NCBI GenBank assembly: GCA_041672395.1
Contig: JBAYZS010000016.1
Coordinates: 1 to 42,688 of the forward strand
DNA length: 42,688 bases
Reading direction: 5' to 3'
DNA from: UBA5287 sp041672395
GTDB taxonomy: Bacteria > Bacteroidota > Bacteroidia > Bacteroidales > Dysgonomonadaceae
The translations under genes and the position numbers were made by a program. The notes below the pieces were generated by a model that was not told the origin of the DNA, searched no databases, and worked only from the letters and a program-made list of their open reading frames with translations. Below, one piece after another: positions 16,506 to 25,306 of the stretch; the first letter of the stretch is position 1; each line of letters begins with the position of its first letter.

Positions 16506-16525
16506 CACTACTGTCCACTTAAAAT
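16506..16525 (+). repeat. Left terminal inverted repeat of the IS
   Basis: Starts CACTACTGTCCACT; pairs with the right end over 19 of 20 positions. The transposase stop codon ends inside this repeat region. Confidence 0.9.
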
Positions 16526-17682
16526 AAGTTGAGAGTCAGTTGATTATCATTTCGTTCTTTGACATCATTGATATCTATATATGTAAATAGCTCTTTTACA
16601 GGGGTTTTATCCAAGAGAGAAATTCCTAAAATTTGCAAAATCTCGTAAGTTGTACGATTGATTTGTAAATCGTGTCCCACAATTGCAACCAAACAATATG
16701 CGATAATTGCACTGTATATTTGGATTCTAACCGCATTCGGGGAAGTTCCCCAAAAAGATTTGATCTTTAGATGCTGTTTGATCCATTTGAAAAACAGTTC
16801 TATTTGCCAACGGTTCTTATAAAGCATTGCAATCTGTTTCGCTGTGAGTTCAAAATTATTTGTAAGGAATATGAGCGTTCTATTCTTTTCCTTGTCGTAA
16901 AAAGCAACTCTCCTGAGGCTTTCCGGATAATCTTTAGATGAGTAGATCCCTTTTAAGAAACCTGTCTGATCGGCTATGACAGCTGTAGTTTCATCTACCG
17001 GGTTATTAGTCTTAACTTCAAACTTCAGGTTCTTTCTGGCTCTAATTACAAATGAAGATTCCAGTTTTGTGATCCTATATAAACGGGTGTAATCAACATA
17101 TCCTCTGTCGAAGATATAATAGGCACCGGCCTCATAAGGAATTACATCCATTGCATTCACATCATTAACCGAAGCGGTAGTAATATGTACAAAAACCGGT
17201 ATCTGTGTGGTTATATCCAGAAGGGTGTGGATTTTTACTCCACCCTTATTCTTGCGAAACTTAGCCCACCAAAATACCGACAAGCATAAATCTACGGTTG
17301 TGGAATCAAAAGCATAGACTTTACCTTTTATCTCAAAATCGTTGTTTTCCAGCTTTTGTCTGGCAACTCCAATGAGATAATAAGCAAACTCTTCAAAGAT
17401 CCTGTAATCGCGATTCTCATTTGCTTTTGAGAGATTACTGCGGGTAACACTTTTCCCAAAACCGAGATGATAACACTTTCTGCTGTGGGCTTCAATTGCC
17501 ACAATCAAATCACGTAAACTGTCACGGTTGGTAAGTTGTCCGAACACCATCACAAGTAGTTGATTCCAACAGGTAAAATGTTTTACATATCTGTTACCAT
17601 CGTACTTTAAGACAATGGTGTCAAAAACCCGCTGAGGTAAGAACTCTACAATTTGAGTGTACACGTATTTGCCTTTATTCAT
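16519..17682 (-). CDS. IS4-family DDE transposase
   Basis: Cut-and-paste transposase of 387 residues from the ATG at 17682 (MNKGKYVYTQIVEFLPQ). The N-terminal segment fits the DUF4372 domain found in many IS4 transposases. The DDE residues, numbered from that ATG, are Asp126 (YAFDSTTVD), Asp192 (YIFDRGYVD) and Glu295. Glu295 sits in a perfect IS4 YREK signature: Tyr288-2x-Arg291-3x-Glu295-6x-Lys302. An upstream ATG at 17721 would add 13 residues unlike the family, so it was not used. There is no frameshift or internal stop. It reads in the same direction as the bat operon and the PAP2 gene that flank the element. Confidence 0.95.
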   Translation of the reverse strand: MNKGKYVYTQIVEFLPQRVFDTIVLKYDGNRYVKHFTCWNQLLVMVFGQLTNRDSLRDLIVAIEAHSRKCYHLGFGKSVTRSNLSKANENRDYRIFEEFAYYLIGVARQKLENNDFEIKGKVYAFDSTTVDLCLSVFWWAKFRKNKGGVKIHTLLDITTQIPVFVHITTASVNDVNAMDVIPYEAGAYYIFDRGYVDYTRLYRITKLESSFVIRARKNLKFEVKTNNPVDETTAVIADQTGFLKGIYSSKDYPESLRRVAFYDKEKNRTLIFLTNNFELTAKQIAMLYKNRWQIELFFKWIKQHLKIKSFWGTSPNAVRIQIYSAIIAYCLVAIVGHDLQINRTTYEILQILGISLLDKTPVKELFTYIDINDVKERNDNQLTLNLF

Positions 17683-17785
17683 TGTTCCTTCATAATAAAA
17701 AGAACAAAAATATAATTTCAAATCGTCACGCTAAAAAATGACCCGTAAAGTATAGTATATCAATAATTTCAAAGAACTTTTTCTG

Positions 17786-17805
17786 ATTTTTAGTGGACAG
17801 TAGTG
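17786..17805 (-). repeat. Right terminal inverted repeat of the IS
   Basis: Read inward on the minus strand it starts CACTACTGTCCACT and matches the left end with a single mismatch in the first 20 positions. Confidence 0.9.
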
Positions 17806-17814
17806 ACTTAGATT
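17806..17814. repeat. Right target-site duplication of the IS4-family element
   Basis: ACTTAGATT, identical to 16497-16505. Confidence 0.93.
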
Positions 17815-17863
17815 ATAAAAAAAATAATAACAACTATTTAATAAGAAATATAATCAGATTGAT

Positions 17864-18637
17864 TTAAATGATTTCAACAGATTCTTTATTGAGCCAACCT
17901 ACACTTCCGTTAGCAATTTCAACTTCATACCAAATGCCATCTGTTCCAGTTATCTTTACCTTTGTCCCTTCATGTAGTTGAAAAACTTCGGTACTATTAT
18001 TATCAGGAGATGACATTGCTGTTACTGCTCCCGTCAATATAATTGCTTGATTGTGGTTTTGTCGTAAATCTTTTTGTCTAAAGGAAAAAACATTGGCTGC
18101 TATTAATAACACAAAAATCAAAACACTTGTATAGAAAGCGACCTTCTTTGCCCAAAGAATACGCACAAAAAGATAAATTGCTGCACAACCCAAAAAGAGA
18201 ATAAATAATATTATGGCAATTGTAGCCCATGTATTTGAGTTGAACATATTTTGAATAGATCTAAACCAATTTACAAAGAAAAGATTCTGAGTTGTATCAA
18301 TTTTATCCTCAGTTCTCAAATTTGCAAAACGTAGATTATGTCTAATATCACCATCTCCTGGGTCCAACAATAATGCTCGTTCATAATTCAAAATAGCCTC
18401 ACCTATCTGATTATCTCGAAAATAAGCATTTCCTATGTTATAATATAATTCTGCTGATTCCTCTCCTTGTTTTAAAAAAGAATCAACAATAATTTCATAT
18501 AACTCGATGCTTTTCTTAAAATTACCATTACGATAAGCATCTGAAGCAGCATTTATATCGGTATTCTCAGCCGACAATGGAAATAAACTGAGAATAAATC
18601 CAAAACAGAAAATATAAATTTTAGTTTGTGCTCTCAT
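17864..18637 (-). CDS. batE: BatE: TPR and SH3-like membrane protein
   Basis: Last gene of the Bat aerotolerance operon. The 257-residue protein has a signal peptide (about 1-23) and TPR-like helices at about 27-110 (DAYRNGNFKKSIELYEIIVDSF, AELYYNIGNAYFRDNQIGEAILNYERALLLDPG). Two membrane helices follow (about 137-158 and 167-186), then a C-terminal bacterial SH3-type domain (about 200-257; GTDGIWYEVEIANGSVGWLNKESVEII) likely to sit in the periplasm. It begins 2 bases after batD ends. The Bat system was described in Bacteroides fragilis as aiding oxygen tolerance; the biochemical role of BatE is not known. An IS lies 50 bases downstream. Confidence 0.88.
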   Translation of the reverse strand: MRAQTKIYIFCFGFILSLFPLSAENTDINAASDAYRNGNFKKSIELYEIIVDSFLKQGEESAELYYNIGNAYFRDNQIGEAILNYERALLLDPGDGDIRHNLRFANLRTEDKIDTTQNLFFVNWFRSIQNMFNSNTWATIAIILFILFLGCAAIYLFVRILWAKKVAFYTSVLIFVLLIAANVFSFRQKDLRQNHNQAIILTGAVTAMSSPDNNSTEVFQLHEGTKVKITGTDGIWYEVEIANGSVGWLNKESVEII

Positions 18638-18639
18638 TA

Positions 18640-20517
18640 TTATTGTTTTTTTACAGTATCCACTTTCTTTAATCTACTTTCCATTTCGTCGATTGCTTCA
18701 ACTGTTTCTTTATATACTTCGTCCATAGCTGTTGAACTTTCAGCAGGTGAATATTGTGCAAACTCGCAAGTATGTAAAATATTCATAAATTTATCAATCA
18801 ACATTTCATCTATACCTTTTTTAGATAACTCTGTTCCAACATTATCTTTTGACAAACTTACAACGGGTATTGATAATTTATCACTAAAATAGCCCCAAAT
18901 TGCTCGAAGCATCTCCTCATAGAAAGGTGTTTTCTTTGCATCCTTAAGATATTTTTCAGCAATCTTAAGACGCTTTGTAGCAACTTTATTTGCTTTTTTA
19001 TTGCGCATCAATGTGATATTTGCACTTTCTATTGCCTGTTTTCTGTTAAATAAATAAAGAATAATTAATAATAAAAGAGGGATGAAATACCACAACCAAT
19101 AACTAAAAGAACCAACAAAATAAACACTCTTGGGCTGAAAATCAGGATCTTTGGTTTTTATAAACCTTATATCCTGTTCTACTTCTACATCTTGCTTATT
19201 AATAAAATTACTTGAAGATGCCTTACTTGGGTCAGCCTTTGCAACTTTTAAATCATATGCTGGTGAAGAAAGCGTTTTGTATGTTCCACTTCCTAAATCA
19301 AAATAAGAAAACTCGATTGAAGAAATATCATATGTACCTTCATAACGAGGAATTGCCAGATATTCAATCACTTTAGTACCAGTTGTACCATTTGTAGCAA
19401 TTTGAATATTGTTATTAATCGTGGGATCATACACTTCAAAATTTGAAGGAAATTCAATCTTTGGATTTTGAATCAGTTTTAAATTACCTGTACCCGATAT
19501 TTCCAACTTGACAGTCACTGGTTCATTTGCTTTTGTGTCTGTTGTACTAATACTTGATTTAAAACTGAAAGTTCCTACCCCACCTGAAAAGTTGTCAGGT
19601 TTACCATTAGGCAAAGGTCTTACATTTATTGAGACCGGATTGGTAACCAATGTTTTTGCAACATCGACCATTACCTCTTGAGAACCGAAGAAAGTCTCAA
19701 TCTTTTTACCTGAAGGAACAGAAAAAACCATTTCCAGTTTCCCACTCGGAATATTTATTCTACCTGATCGTTGGGGGAAAAGTAAAGTCTTTCGTAGATC
19801 TGCAGTGTAGTAGTTCCTGCCATTGTAACGTTCCATTTTAAGTTGCTGGTTTGAAGGAAATGGAACTTCTTCAACCATGAAACCTTCAAATTCTGGAAAC
19901 TCTATTTTTCCAAAGTTAACCACATTCAGCGTTGTATATAATCGAAAAGTTACTGTAAACCCTTCTTGTTCATATACATCATTTTTAGAAATTATTGCAC
20001 GAATAAATGCATCATTTGAATTTACTTTACCTCCTGAAGAACTAGATTGTGAGGGAGCAATAGCTGATCCACGCGAACTTGATCCACTATTTGATTGAGA
20101 TTGTGAAGATTTATCGGGTGGCAATACTTCAACTGTAAAAGAATTGGATTTATATTGACTACCATCTACTTTCACTGTTGCAGGACCGATATTGAAATTA
20201 CCTGTTTTTGGTGCAACTAAAATATAAGTGTAAGTAAATGAACTCTCTGATGTTGTTTTCCCATTAATGGTTTGTCTACTGTAACTTCTTGACACAGAGG
20301 GTCCGTATAATACCTCAAAATCCTTTAAATCAGCGTTAAGTTGCAGTTCATTACCTTCTTTATTTAGAGTATAAGATAAGCGAAACTGTTCTCCTTGAAC
20401 TACCGAGCGGGGGGCAGAAGCTTTAAACGATACCTGCGCTTCGGCAACCGAAATCCCGGTCATCAATAGCAATACTGCAAATAAAGCAAATTGATATATT
20501 CTATTTATAAACTTCAT
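18640..20517 (-). CDS. batD: BatD: large periplasmic beta-domain protein with membrane anchor
   Basis: A BatD-family protein of about 625 residues. It has a signal peptide (ending near residue 28, VAEAQ), a long Ig-like/beta-sandwich periplasmic region (SAPRSVVQGEQFRLSYTL ... PVTVKLEISGTGNLKLI), a transmembrane helix near residues 475-492 (YWLWYFIPLLLLIILYLF) and a cytoplasmic helical tail. A low-complexity Ser/Gln stretch lies at about 135-160. The frame is open to a TTG at 20544. ATGs at 20526 (MYKMKF) and 20517 (MKFINR) both follow the batC stop closely; I chose 20517 because it gives the usual Lys-start signal peptide. BatD is thought to scaffold the VWA proteins BatA and BatB. Confidence 0.88.
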   Translation of the reverse strand: MKFINRIYQFALFAVLLLMTGISVAEAQVSFKASAPRSVVQGEQFRLSYTLNKEGNELQLNADLKDFEVLYGPSVSRSYSRQTINGKTTSESSFTYTYILVAPKTGNFNIGPATVKVDGSQYKSNSFTVEVLPPDKSSQSQSNSGSSSRGSAIAPSQSSSSGGKVNSNDAFIRAIISKNDVYEQEGFTVTFRLYTTLNVVNFGKIEFPEFEGFMVEEVPFPSNQQLKMERYNGRNYYTADLRKTLLFPQRSGRINIPSGKLEMVFSVPSGKKIETFFGSQEVMVDVAKTLVTNPVSINVRPLPNGKPDNFSGGVGTFSFKSSISTTDTKANEPVTVKLEISGTGNLKLIQNPKIEFPSNFEVYDPTINNNIQIATNGTTGTKVIEYLAIPRYEGTYDISSIEFSYFDLGSGTYKTLSSPAYDLKVAKADPSKASSSNFINKQDVEVEQDIRFIKTKDPDFQPKSVYFVGSFSYWLWYFIPLLLLIILYLFNRKQAIESANITLMRNKKANKVATKRLKIAEKYLKDAKKTPFYEEMLRAIWGYFSDKLSIPVVSLSKDNVGTELSKKGIDEMLIDKFMNILHTCEFAQYSPAESSTAMDEVYKETVEAIDEMESRLKKVDTVKKQ

Positions 20518-20537
20518 TTTGTACATTTGATAATCAG

Positions 20538-21257
20538 TTACCAATCCTTATTATTTCTTCGGTTGTTCTGTGCCTTTTGTTTTTGCATCTCAGCCTTCAT
20601 TCGATTCACTTTTTCCTGAGTTTCCTGTTCATCTTGTTCTATTGCTTGCAGCATTTGGCGTGCATTATCACGAGACATTTGTTCAGGTTGGTTTTGTTCC
20701 TCGGCCTTTTTCTGCTGATCTTTATTCTGATTCTGTTGCTGTTGATCATTCTGCTGATCATTCTGCTGTTGCTGATTCTCACCTCCACCACTCTGATCCT
20801 GTTGATCCTGTTGATCCTGCATCATTTTCTGTACAACTGCCAGATTATAACGAGTCTGTTCATCTTTAGGATTAATGCGCAACGCCATCTTGTAAGCTTC
20901 TATCGATTTTCCAAGATCCTTCTTTTGAAGTAAAGTATTACCAATATTATGCCAGGCAGCAGACATTTTTATGGGATCTTCTGTTTCAGAAGTAAGATAC
21001 TTTTGATATTGATCAACCGACTTATCCCATTGTTTTTGACGATAAAAGGTATTACCTAAATTGTAGTTCCCTTCTTTATCTTGAGGATTCTCTTTTACTG
21101 CATTGTTGTAAAACTTGAATGCTTCAGAGTACTTCTGATTATTGTAAGCTTTATTACCTTTCCGTACATTTTTCCGCACATCTTTCTGTGCTACTGCTGA
21201 TAATGACACCAACAGAGCTACAAAAATCAAACCATATTTCGTAATATCTACTTTCAT
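20538..21257 (-). CDS. batC: BatC: TPR protein with Gln-rich tail
   Basis: A 239-residue exported protein with a signal peptide (about 1-23, ending AVAQ). At least three TPR units follow at about residues 30-145 (GNKAYNNQKYSEAFKFYNNAVKENPQD, GNYNLGNTFYRQKQWDKSVDQYQKYL, AWHNIGNTLLQKKDLGKSIEAYKMALRINP). The C-terminal third is very rich in Gln, Asn, Asp and Glu with short DNA repeats behind it (DQQ and NDQQ units near 20740-20820) and is likely disordered or coiled coil. It overlaps batB by 4 bases (ATGA) and ends just before batD, so translation is coupled. TPR units suggest it holds other Bat proteins together. Confidence 0.9.
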   Translation of the reverse strand: MKVDITKYGLIFVALLVSLSAVAQKDVRKNVRKGNKAYNNQKYSEAFKFYNNAVKENPQDKEGNYNLGNTFYRQKQWDKSVDQYQKYLTSETEDPIKMSAAWHNIGNTLLQKKDLGKSIEAYKMALRINPKDEQTRYNLAVVQKMMQDQQDQQDQSGGGENQQQQNDQQNDQQQQNQNKDQQKKAEEQNQPEQMSRDNARQMLQAIEQDEQETQEKVNRMKAEMQKQKAQNNRRNNKDW

Positions 21258-22276
21258 TTGAATAAGCGAATGTTCTTAAACATCGGATTTTTCTTATCAA
21301 GAATAAACAATTCAAAAACTAACATAACTAGCAATATCCACGCAAATATATCAAATTTCTCATCATAATCCGAGTAACTGAGACTTGCAGTTTTCTTAGT
21401 CTGTAAGTTTTCCAATTCAGATTCCAGTGTTCTCACGGCAGAATTGGAATTATCAGCGTGAACATATAAACCTTTACCACTTTGAGCAATTTCCTGACAC
21501 ATCTGTTCATTTAACTTTGAGACAACAACATTACCTTCACTATCTGTCTTAAAATCATTACTATACATTGATTGAGGTATTGGAGAACCTTCAGTAGATC
21601 CAATACCAACAACGTTAACCATGATCCCTGCTTCTGCAGCTTTGCGTGCGGCTTCCATAGCATTTCCTTCATGATCTTCGCCATCAGTGATAAGAATCAT
21701 TGCTTTATCCACATCTTTATCACCGGAAAAAGAGCGCACACACAAATCTATAGCGTCAGCGATTGCTGTTCCCTGAACAGGGACCAAGTTTGGGTCGATT
21801 GATTTGAGAAACAATTTAGCCGATTGCGTATCACCAGTAAGCGGCATCTGGACAAATGCTTCACCCGCAAAAACTACGAGTGCCACTTTGTCCTGATCCC
21901 TTACATTAATAATGCGCGTAAGCATTTGTTTCGCTTTTTCTAAGCGGTCGGGTTCAACATCACGTACCAGCATTGAGTTTGAGACATCGATAGCAATTGC
22001 AAGTTCAATCCCCTTCTTCTCAACTTTTTCAACTTTTGTGCCAAATTGTGGACGCGCAATCATGAAAATACATATGCACATTGCCCCAAAAATGACCCAA
22101 AACTTAGTATACGAGCGCCCCAAAGACAATTCAGGCATCATCATTTTTAGCGTAGAAAGCACACCAAGTTTCTCAACATCTTTGCGTTTGCGGATGTTAA
22201 GCCAAATGTACAATACCACAAATAATGGCATTGCTATAAACAAATATAAATACTCAGGATTCTCGAATCTAAACAT
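21254..22276 (-). CDS. batB: BatB: VWA-domain membrane protein
   Basis: A 340-residue inner membrane protein with N-terminal membrane helices (about 10-27 and 58-76), a von Willebrand A domain (about 88-290), and a C-terminal membrane helix (FDIFAWILLVMLVFELFIL). The metal-ion-dependent adhesion site is intact: Asp97-x-Ser99-x-Ser101 (DVSNS), the Thr of MPLTGDTQ, and Asp in ITDGEDHEG. It should thus bind a divalent ion and partner proteins on the periplasmic side. batA is 42 bases upstream and batC overlaps by 4 bases. BatA and BatB are paralogs that probably form a complex. Confidence 0.93.
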   Translation of the reverse strand: MFRFENPEYLYLFIAMPLFVVLYIWLNIRKRKDVEKLGVLSTLKMMMPELSLGRSYTKFWVIFGAMCICIFMIARPQFGTKVEKVEKKGIELAIAIDVSNSMLVRDVEPDRLEKAKQMLTRIINVRDQDKVALVVFAGEAFVQMPLTGDTQSAKLFLKSIDPNLVPVQGTAIADAIDLCVRSFSGDKDVDKAMILITDGEDHEGNAMEAARKAAEAGIMVNVVGIGSTEGSPIPQSMYSNDFKTDSEGNVVVSKLNEQMCQEIAQSGKGLYVHADNSNSAVRTLESELENLQTKKTASLSYSDYDEKFDIFAWILLVMLVFELFILDKKNPMFKNIRLFK

Positions 22277-22318
22277 ATCTTATTGATCCCTTTTAGGGTA
22301 ATTCTTTTACTATAATAA

Positions 22319-23311
22319 CTATGGAATACTTCTGAAAACCGTTCTTTTTAAAAGCAACTCCAACAACATCAACAATAAAACCAGAAAACCAATTGGTACA
22401 AACAATTCCTGTCGACGCGTAACATTCTGGGTATTTATGAGATATTTCTCCATCGCATCAATCTCATGATAGATTTCGCGCAGTCCCTCAGTGTTTTCTG
22501 CACGGAAATATTTCCCATTTGTAATTGAAGCAATATTCCTCAAAGTCTCCTCATCAATTGATACCTCCATATTTTGATACCTTATTCCAAAAGGCGTTTG
22601 AACAGGAGTTGGCGCCATACCTTTGGTGCCCACACCTATTGTATAGACACGAATTCCATATGATTGAGCAAGATCGGCAGCCGTAAGCGGAGCAATCTGT
22701 CCGCTGTTGTTTGTACCGTCAGTAAGGAGGATAACCACTTTCGATTTAGATTCACTCTCTTTAAGTCGGTTCACAGAATTCGCCAATCCCAATCCAATAG
22801 CCGTTCCATCTTCGATAACGCCAAAATCAACCGAGTTAAGCAAGTTCAACAAAACCGCGTGATCGGTTGTCAGCGGGCATTGTGTAAAGCTTTCCCCTGC
22901 AAAAGTTACCAGTCCGATATTGTCGTTTTTCCGTTCAGTTATGAATTCGGATGCCACATTCTTTGCCGCTTCCAGTCTGTTTGGTTGTAAATCCTGAGCA
23001 AGCATTGAACCAGAAACATCCAATGCCATAACCATATCAATTCCCTGACTTTCGCTTTCCTCCCAGCTATTTACTGATTGAGGGCGAGCAATTATAATAA
23101 TTATCAGAGCGATAGTTATCATTCTCAAAACAAATGGAAGATGTCTCAAACGCACTTTCCATCCAGGTTTGGTGTTTTTGAAAGCATTGGTCGATGCCAG
23201 TTTAAAAGAAGCATGACCTTTTGATGATTTCAGCACATAAAAGATGACCAAAGGAATAATTATGAGCGACAGCCATAAATAACCCGAGTGTAAAAACTCA
23301 ACATTATGCAT
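22319..23311 (-). CDS. batA: BatA: VWA-domain membrane protein
   Basis: Paralog of BatB with the same plan: helices at about 12-27 and 60-76, VWA domain (about 90-290) with MIDAS Asp98-x-Ser100-x-Ser102 (DVSGS), CPLTTDH and LTDGTNNSG, and a C-terminal helix (FVPIGFLVLLLMLLELLL). The frame is open to 23380, but the start at 23311 (MHNVEFLHSGYLW) matches the family and gives 330 residues; it overlaps the end of the upstream gene by 8 bases, the usual coupling in this operon. The longer version would place a run of Arg/Lys-rich residues inside the neighbour's coding region. Confidence 0.92.
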   Translation of the reverse strand: MHNVEFLHSGYLWLSLIIIPLVIFYVLKSSKGHASFKLASTNAFKNTKPGWKVRLRHLPFVLRMITIALIIIIIARPQSVNSWEESESQGIDMVMALDVSGSMLAQDLQPNRLEAAKNVASEFITERKNDNIGLVTFAGESFTQCPLTTDHAVLLNLLNSVDFGVIEDGTAIGLGLANSVNRLKESESKSKVVILLTDGTNNSGQIAPLTAADLAQSYGIRVYTIGVGTKGMAPTPVQTPFGIRYQNMEVSIDEETLRNIASITNGKYFRAENTEGLREIYHEIDAMEKYLINTQNVTRRQELFVPIGFLVLLLMLLELLLKRTVFRSIP

Positions 23312-24380
23312 TTTCACCCTCCTTTCCAGCAGATTGATCCTTCGTTTTATCTTTAGGATCCGGAATTGGATCAGGTTCACGCGTCTGATTTACAAAGAAA
23401 TACGAATTCATCATTGCCAAATCATTTTCATCAGTAAAAGGTTTATACTTGGCAAACTTTACTAAATCGGCAGTTGAAAGAATCTGTTTCAAGTTCTCCA
23501 TCACCGAGTCTTTGTCCGTCCGCATTTGCATTTCCTGCATAATTTCGCCTGAAGTCAACTCCATGGCATTCACACCAAATCGTTCAGACATATACTGACG
23601 TAAGATGTCCGTTATCTTTGTATAGAATTCTTTATCGTTGCCTTTCTGCCAAATTTTCTCATCCTTTAGTTTGTCCAGCGCTTTGATAGCACGCACGTGT
23701 GCCGGCAAAACTTCAGGCGGTTTAAAGAAGTAACCCTTTCGCTTTTTATTAATGATAAGCATTGTTATTCCGATAACCAAGAGAATAATCAGTACAGCAC
23801 CAGCAAAAATCCATAATATCCACAGATAATCGGTCCATACGAATGGTGGTTTCTGAATAGGTTTGATATCATTCAGTTGCAGTTGATTAAAGTCGATTGA
23901 ATCCGTTTCCTTATTCTTAAGCTTATCCAGATATGCTTTAGTAGAATCACTCAGTTCAGGTGAGGTCACTTTCAACCCAAAAGCATTCGAAAAAATGGTA
24001 TCCACTCCATTGGAAATGGGGATTGAGGGAACATAATACAAAGTAGAATCAAACGAAGTGACTACATATTTAAAATGCAAAGTCATCACATTGTTTTCTA
24101 ATAGAGTATCAGGTTTTAGCATGGTCAAAACCTCAAGTCCCGGCATAATTTCCTTATCATACACCGGAAAATGAATCTGCATATCTTTAGGTGCAATCAC
24201 CTTTAAATCAAGCAGTGCCTGTTCTCCAATCATGATTTCAGCTGGTTCAATTGTTGCCTGCACCGTCGCTTTCTGTGCGTAAGCACCGGTTGCAGAAACC
24301 AGGATTGCAAAACAAATGAGAACCAGTTGTTTAATTGCTAAACTATATGTTTGTTGAATATACTTCAATATTTCTATCAT
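23304..24380 (-). CDS. Bat-operon membrane protein of unknown function (DUF4381-like tail)
   Basis: A 358-residue protein with a signal peptide (about 1-36, ending TGAYAQ), a periplasmic beta-rich domain resembling the BatD repeats (VQATIEPAEIMIGEQALLDLKVIAPKD), a membrane helix (about 188-212) and a cytoplasmic helical domain. The cytoplasmic part (RAIKALDKLKDEKIWQKGNDKEFYTKITDILRQYMSERFGVNAMELTSGEIM) resembles the DUF4381 region often encoded between DUF58 and VWA genes. It starts 2 bases after the DUF58 gene and overlaps batA by 8 bases. Its role is unknown; position suggests it joins the MoxR/DUF58 pair to the BatAB membrane complex. Confidence 0.75.
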   Translation of the reverse strand: MIEILKYIQQTYSLAIKQLVLICFAILVSATGAYAQKATVQATIEPAEIMIGEQALLDLKVIAPKDMQIHFPVYDKEIMPGLEVLTMLKPDTLLENNVMTLHFKYVVTSFDSTLYYVPSIPISNGVDTIFSNAFGLKVTSPELSDSTKAYLDKLKNKETDSIDFNQLQLNDIKPIQKPPFVWTDYLWILWIFAGAVLIILLVIGITMLIINKKRKGYFFKPPEVLPAHVRAIKALDKLKDEKIWQKGNDKEFYTKITDILRQYMSERFGVNAMELTSGEIMQEMQMRTDKDSVMENLKQILSTADLVKFAKYKPFTDENDLAMMNSYFFVNQTREPDPIPDPKDKTKDQSAGKEGENA

Positions 24381-24382
24381 TT

Positions 24383-25252
24383 CTAACTACGTTGTTGAAA
24401 AAGCATCATCAACGATTTCACAAAATCATCGTCGGTTGAAACCGAAACACTATCTACTTTACTCTGTTTGAATGCATTAACCATTGTTTGTTGCTGAGTG
24501 CTCCACCAATTGAGATAATCAGCTTGCGTCCTTTTAGACGATGTATCGATCCATGTATCCTGATTTGTTTCAGGGTCATGTACCTTCATCAGTCCAACGG
24601 ACTTTAAACCTGTACTCATCCGATCGTACACCTGCAATGCAACCACATCATGTTTTCTATTAGCAATCTTAAGAGCCTGTTTGTAATCGTTCGTATCAAT
24701 AAAGTCCGAAATCAAGAAAGTGGTACACCTTTTTTTAATGGCATTGGTCATGTAACGCAAAGCCATTCCTATGTTCGTACCTTTGCTTGTCGGCTCAAAT
24801 CCCAAAATTTCACGAATAATAAAAAGGACATGTTTTCGTCCTTTTTTAGGTGGAATAAACTTCTCAATCTCATCTGAAAAGAATATTAACCCTACTTTAT
24901 CGTTATTCTGAATAGTTGAAAAAGCCAGTGTTGCAGCTATTTCTGCCACCATATCCCGCTTTATCAGATGAGAAGTTCCAAACGAAAGACTTTCTGAAAC
25001 ATCCACAAGCAACATCACTGTCATCTCGCGTTCCTCTTCAAACACCTTTATGAACGGACGATTATATCGAGCAGTCACATTCCAATCGATGTCGCGGATA
25101 TCGTCTCCATATTGATATTCACGCACTTCAGAAAAAGCCATTCCTCTCCCTTTGAAAGCCGAATGATATTGTCCCGCAAAAATATTGTGCGACAATCCTT
25201 TAGCCTTTATCTCTATCTTCCTAACCTTCTTGAGTAGCTCGCTTGTTTCCAT
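24383..25252 (-). CDS. DUF58 domain protein of the Bat/MoxR operon
   Basis: A 289-residue cytoplasmic DUF58 protein. The hallmark segment REYQYGDDIRDIDWNVTAR is at residues 44-62. A VWA-like core follows (MTVMLLVDVSESLSFGT, Asp-x-Ser-x-Ser as in MIDAS sites; TTFLISDFIDTND). DUF58 proteins are regularly encoded next to MoxR ATPases and VWA proteins and are thought to be MoxR partners or substrates. It follows moxR by 54 bases and precedes the membrane protein by 2 bases. No membrane segment is present. Confidence 0.9.
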   Translation of the reverse strand: METSELLKKVRKIEIKAKGLSHNIFAGQYHSAFKGRGMAFSEVREYQYGDDIRDIDWNVTARYNRPFIKVFEEEREMTVMLLVDVSESLSFGTSHLIKRDMVAEIAATLAFSTIQNNDKVGLIFFSDEIEKFIPPKKGRKHVLFIIREILGFEPTSKGTNIGMALRYMTNAIKKRCTTFLISDFIDTNDYKQALKIANRKHDVVALQVYDRMSTGLKSVGLMKVHDPETNQDTWIDTSSKRTQADYLNWWSTQQQTMVNAFKQSKVDSVSVSTDDDFVKSLMMLFQQRS

Positions 25253-25306
25253 TTAATTGTTTATCTGATTTTATCTTCTAATATACTCATTTTTGTGGAG
25301 ACCCTA

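Larger units (their letters stand above)
16506..17805 (-). mobile_element. Complete IS4-family insertion sequence, 1,300 bp
   Basis: The element is bounded by terminal inverted repeats: both ends read CACTACTGTCCACT inward, then one mismatch, then AAAAT (19 of the first 20 positions match). Exact 9-bp duplications ACTTAGATT flank it on both sides. It holds one intact transposase gene. Matching duplications, near-perfect ends and an intact gene point to a fairly recent insertion. Joining the flanks through a single ACTTAGATT restores a gap of about 61 bases between the batE stop and the PAP2 ATG. Confidence 0.95.

Noticed and set aside
20570..20933. Plus-strand ORFs opposite batC
   Set aside because: Leu/Ile- or His/Asp-rich shadows of the Gln-rich repeat region.
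23312..23380. Longer start for batA
   Set aside because: Lies inside the upstream gene and adds a basic segment absent from the family.
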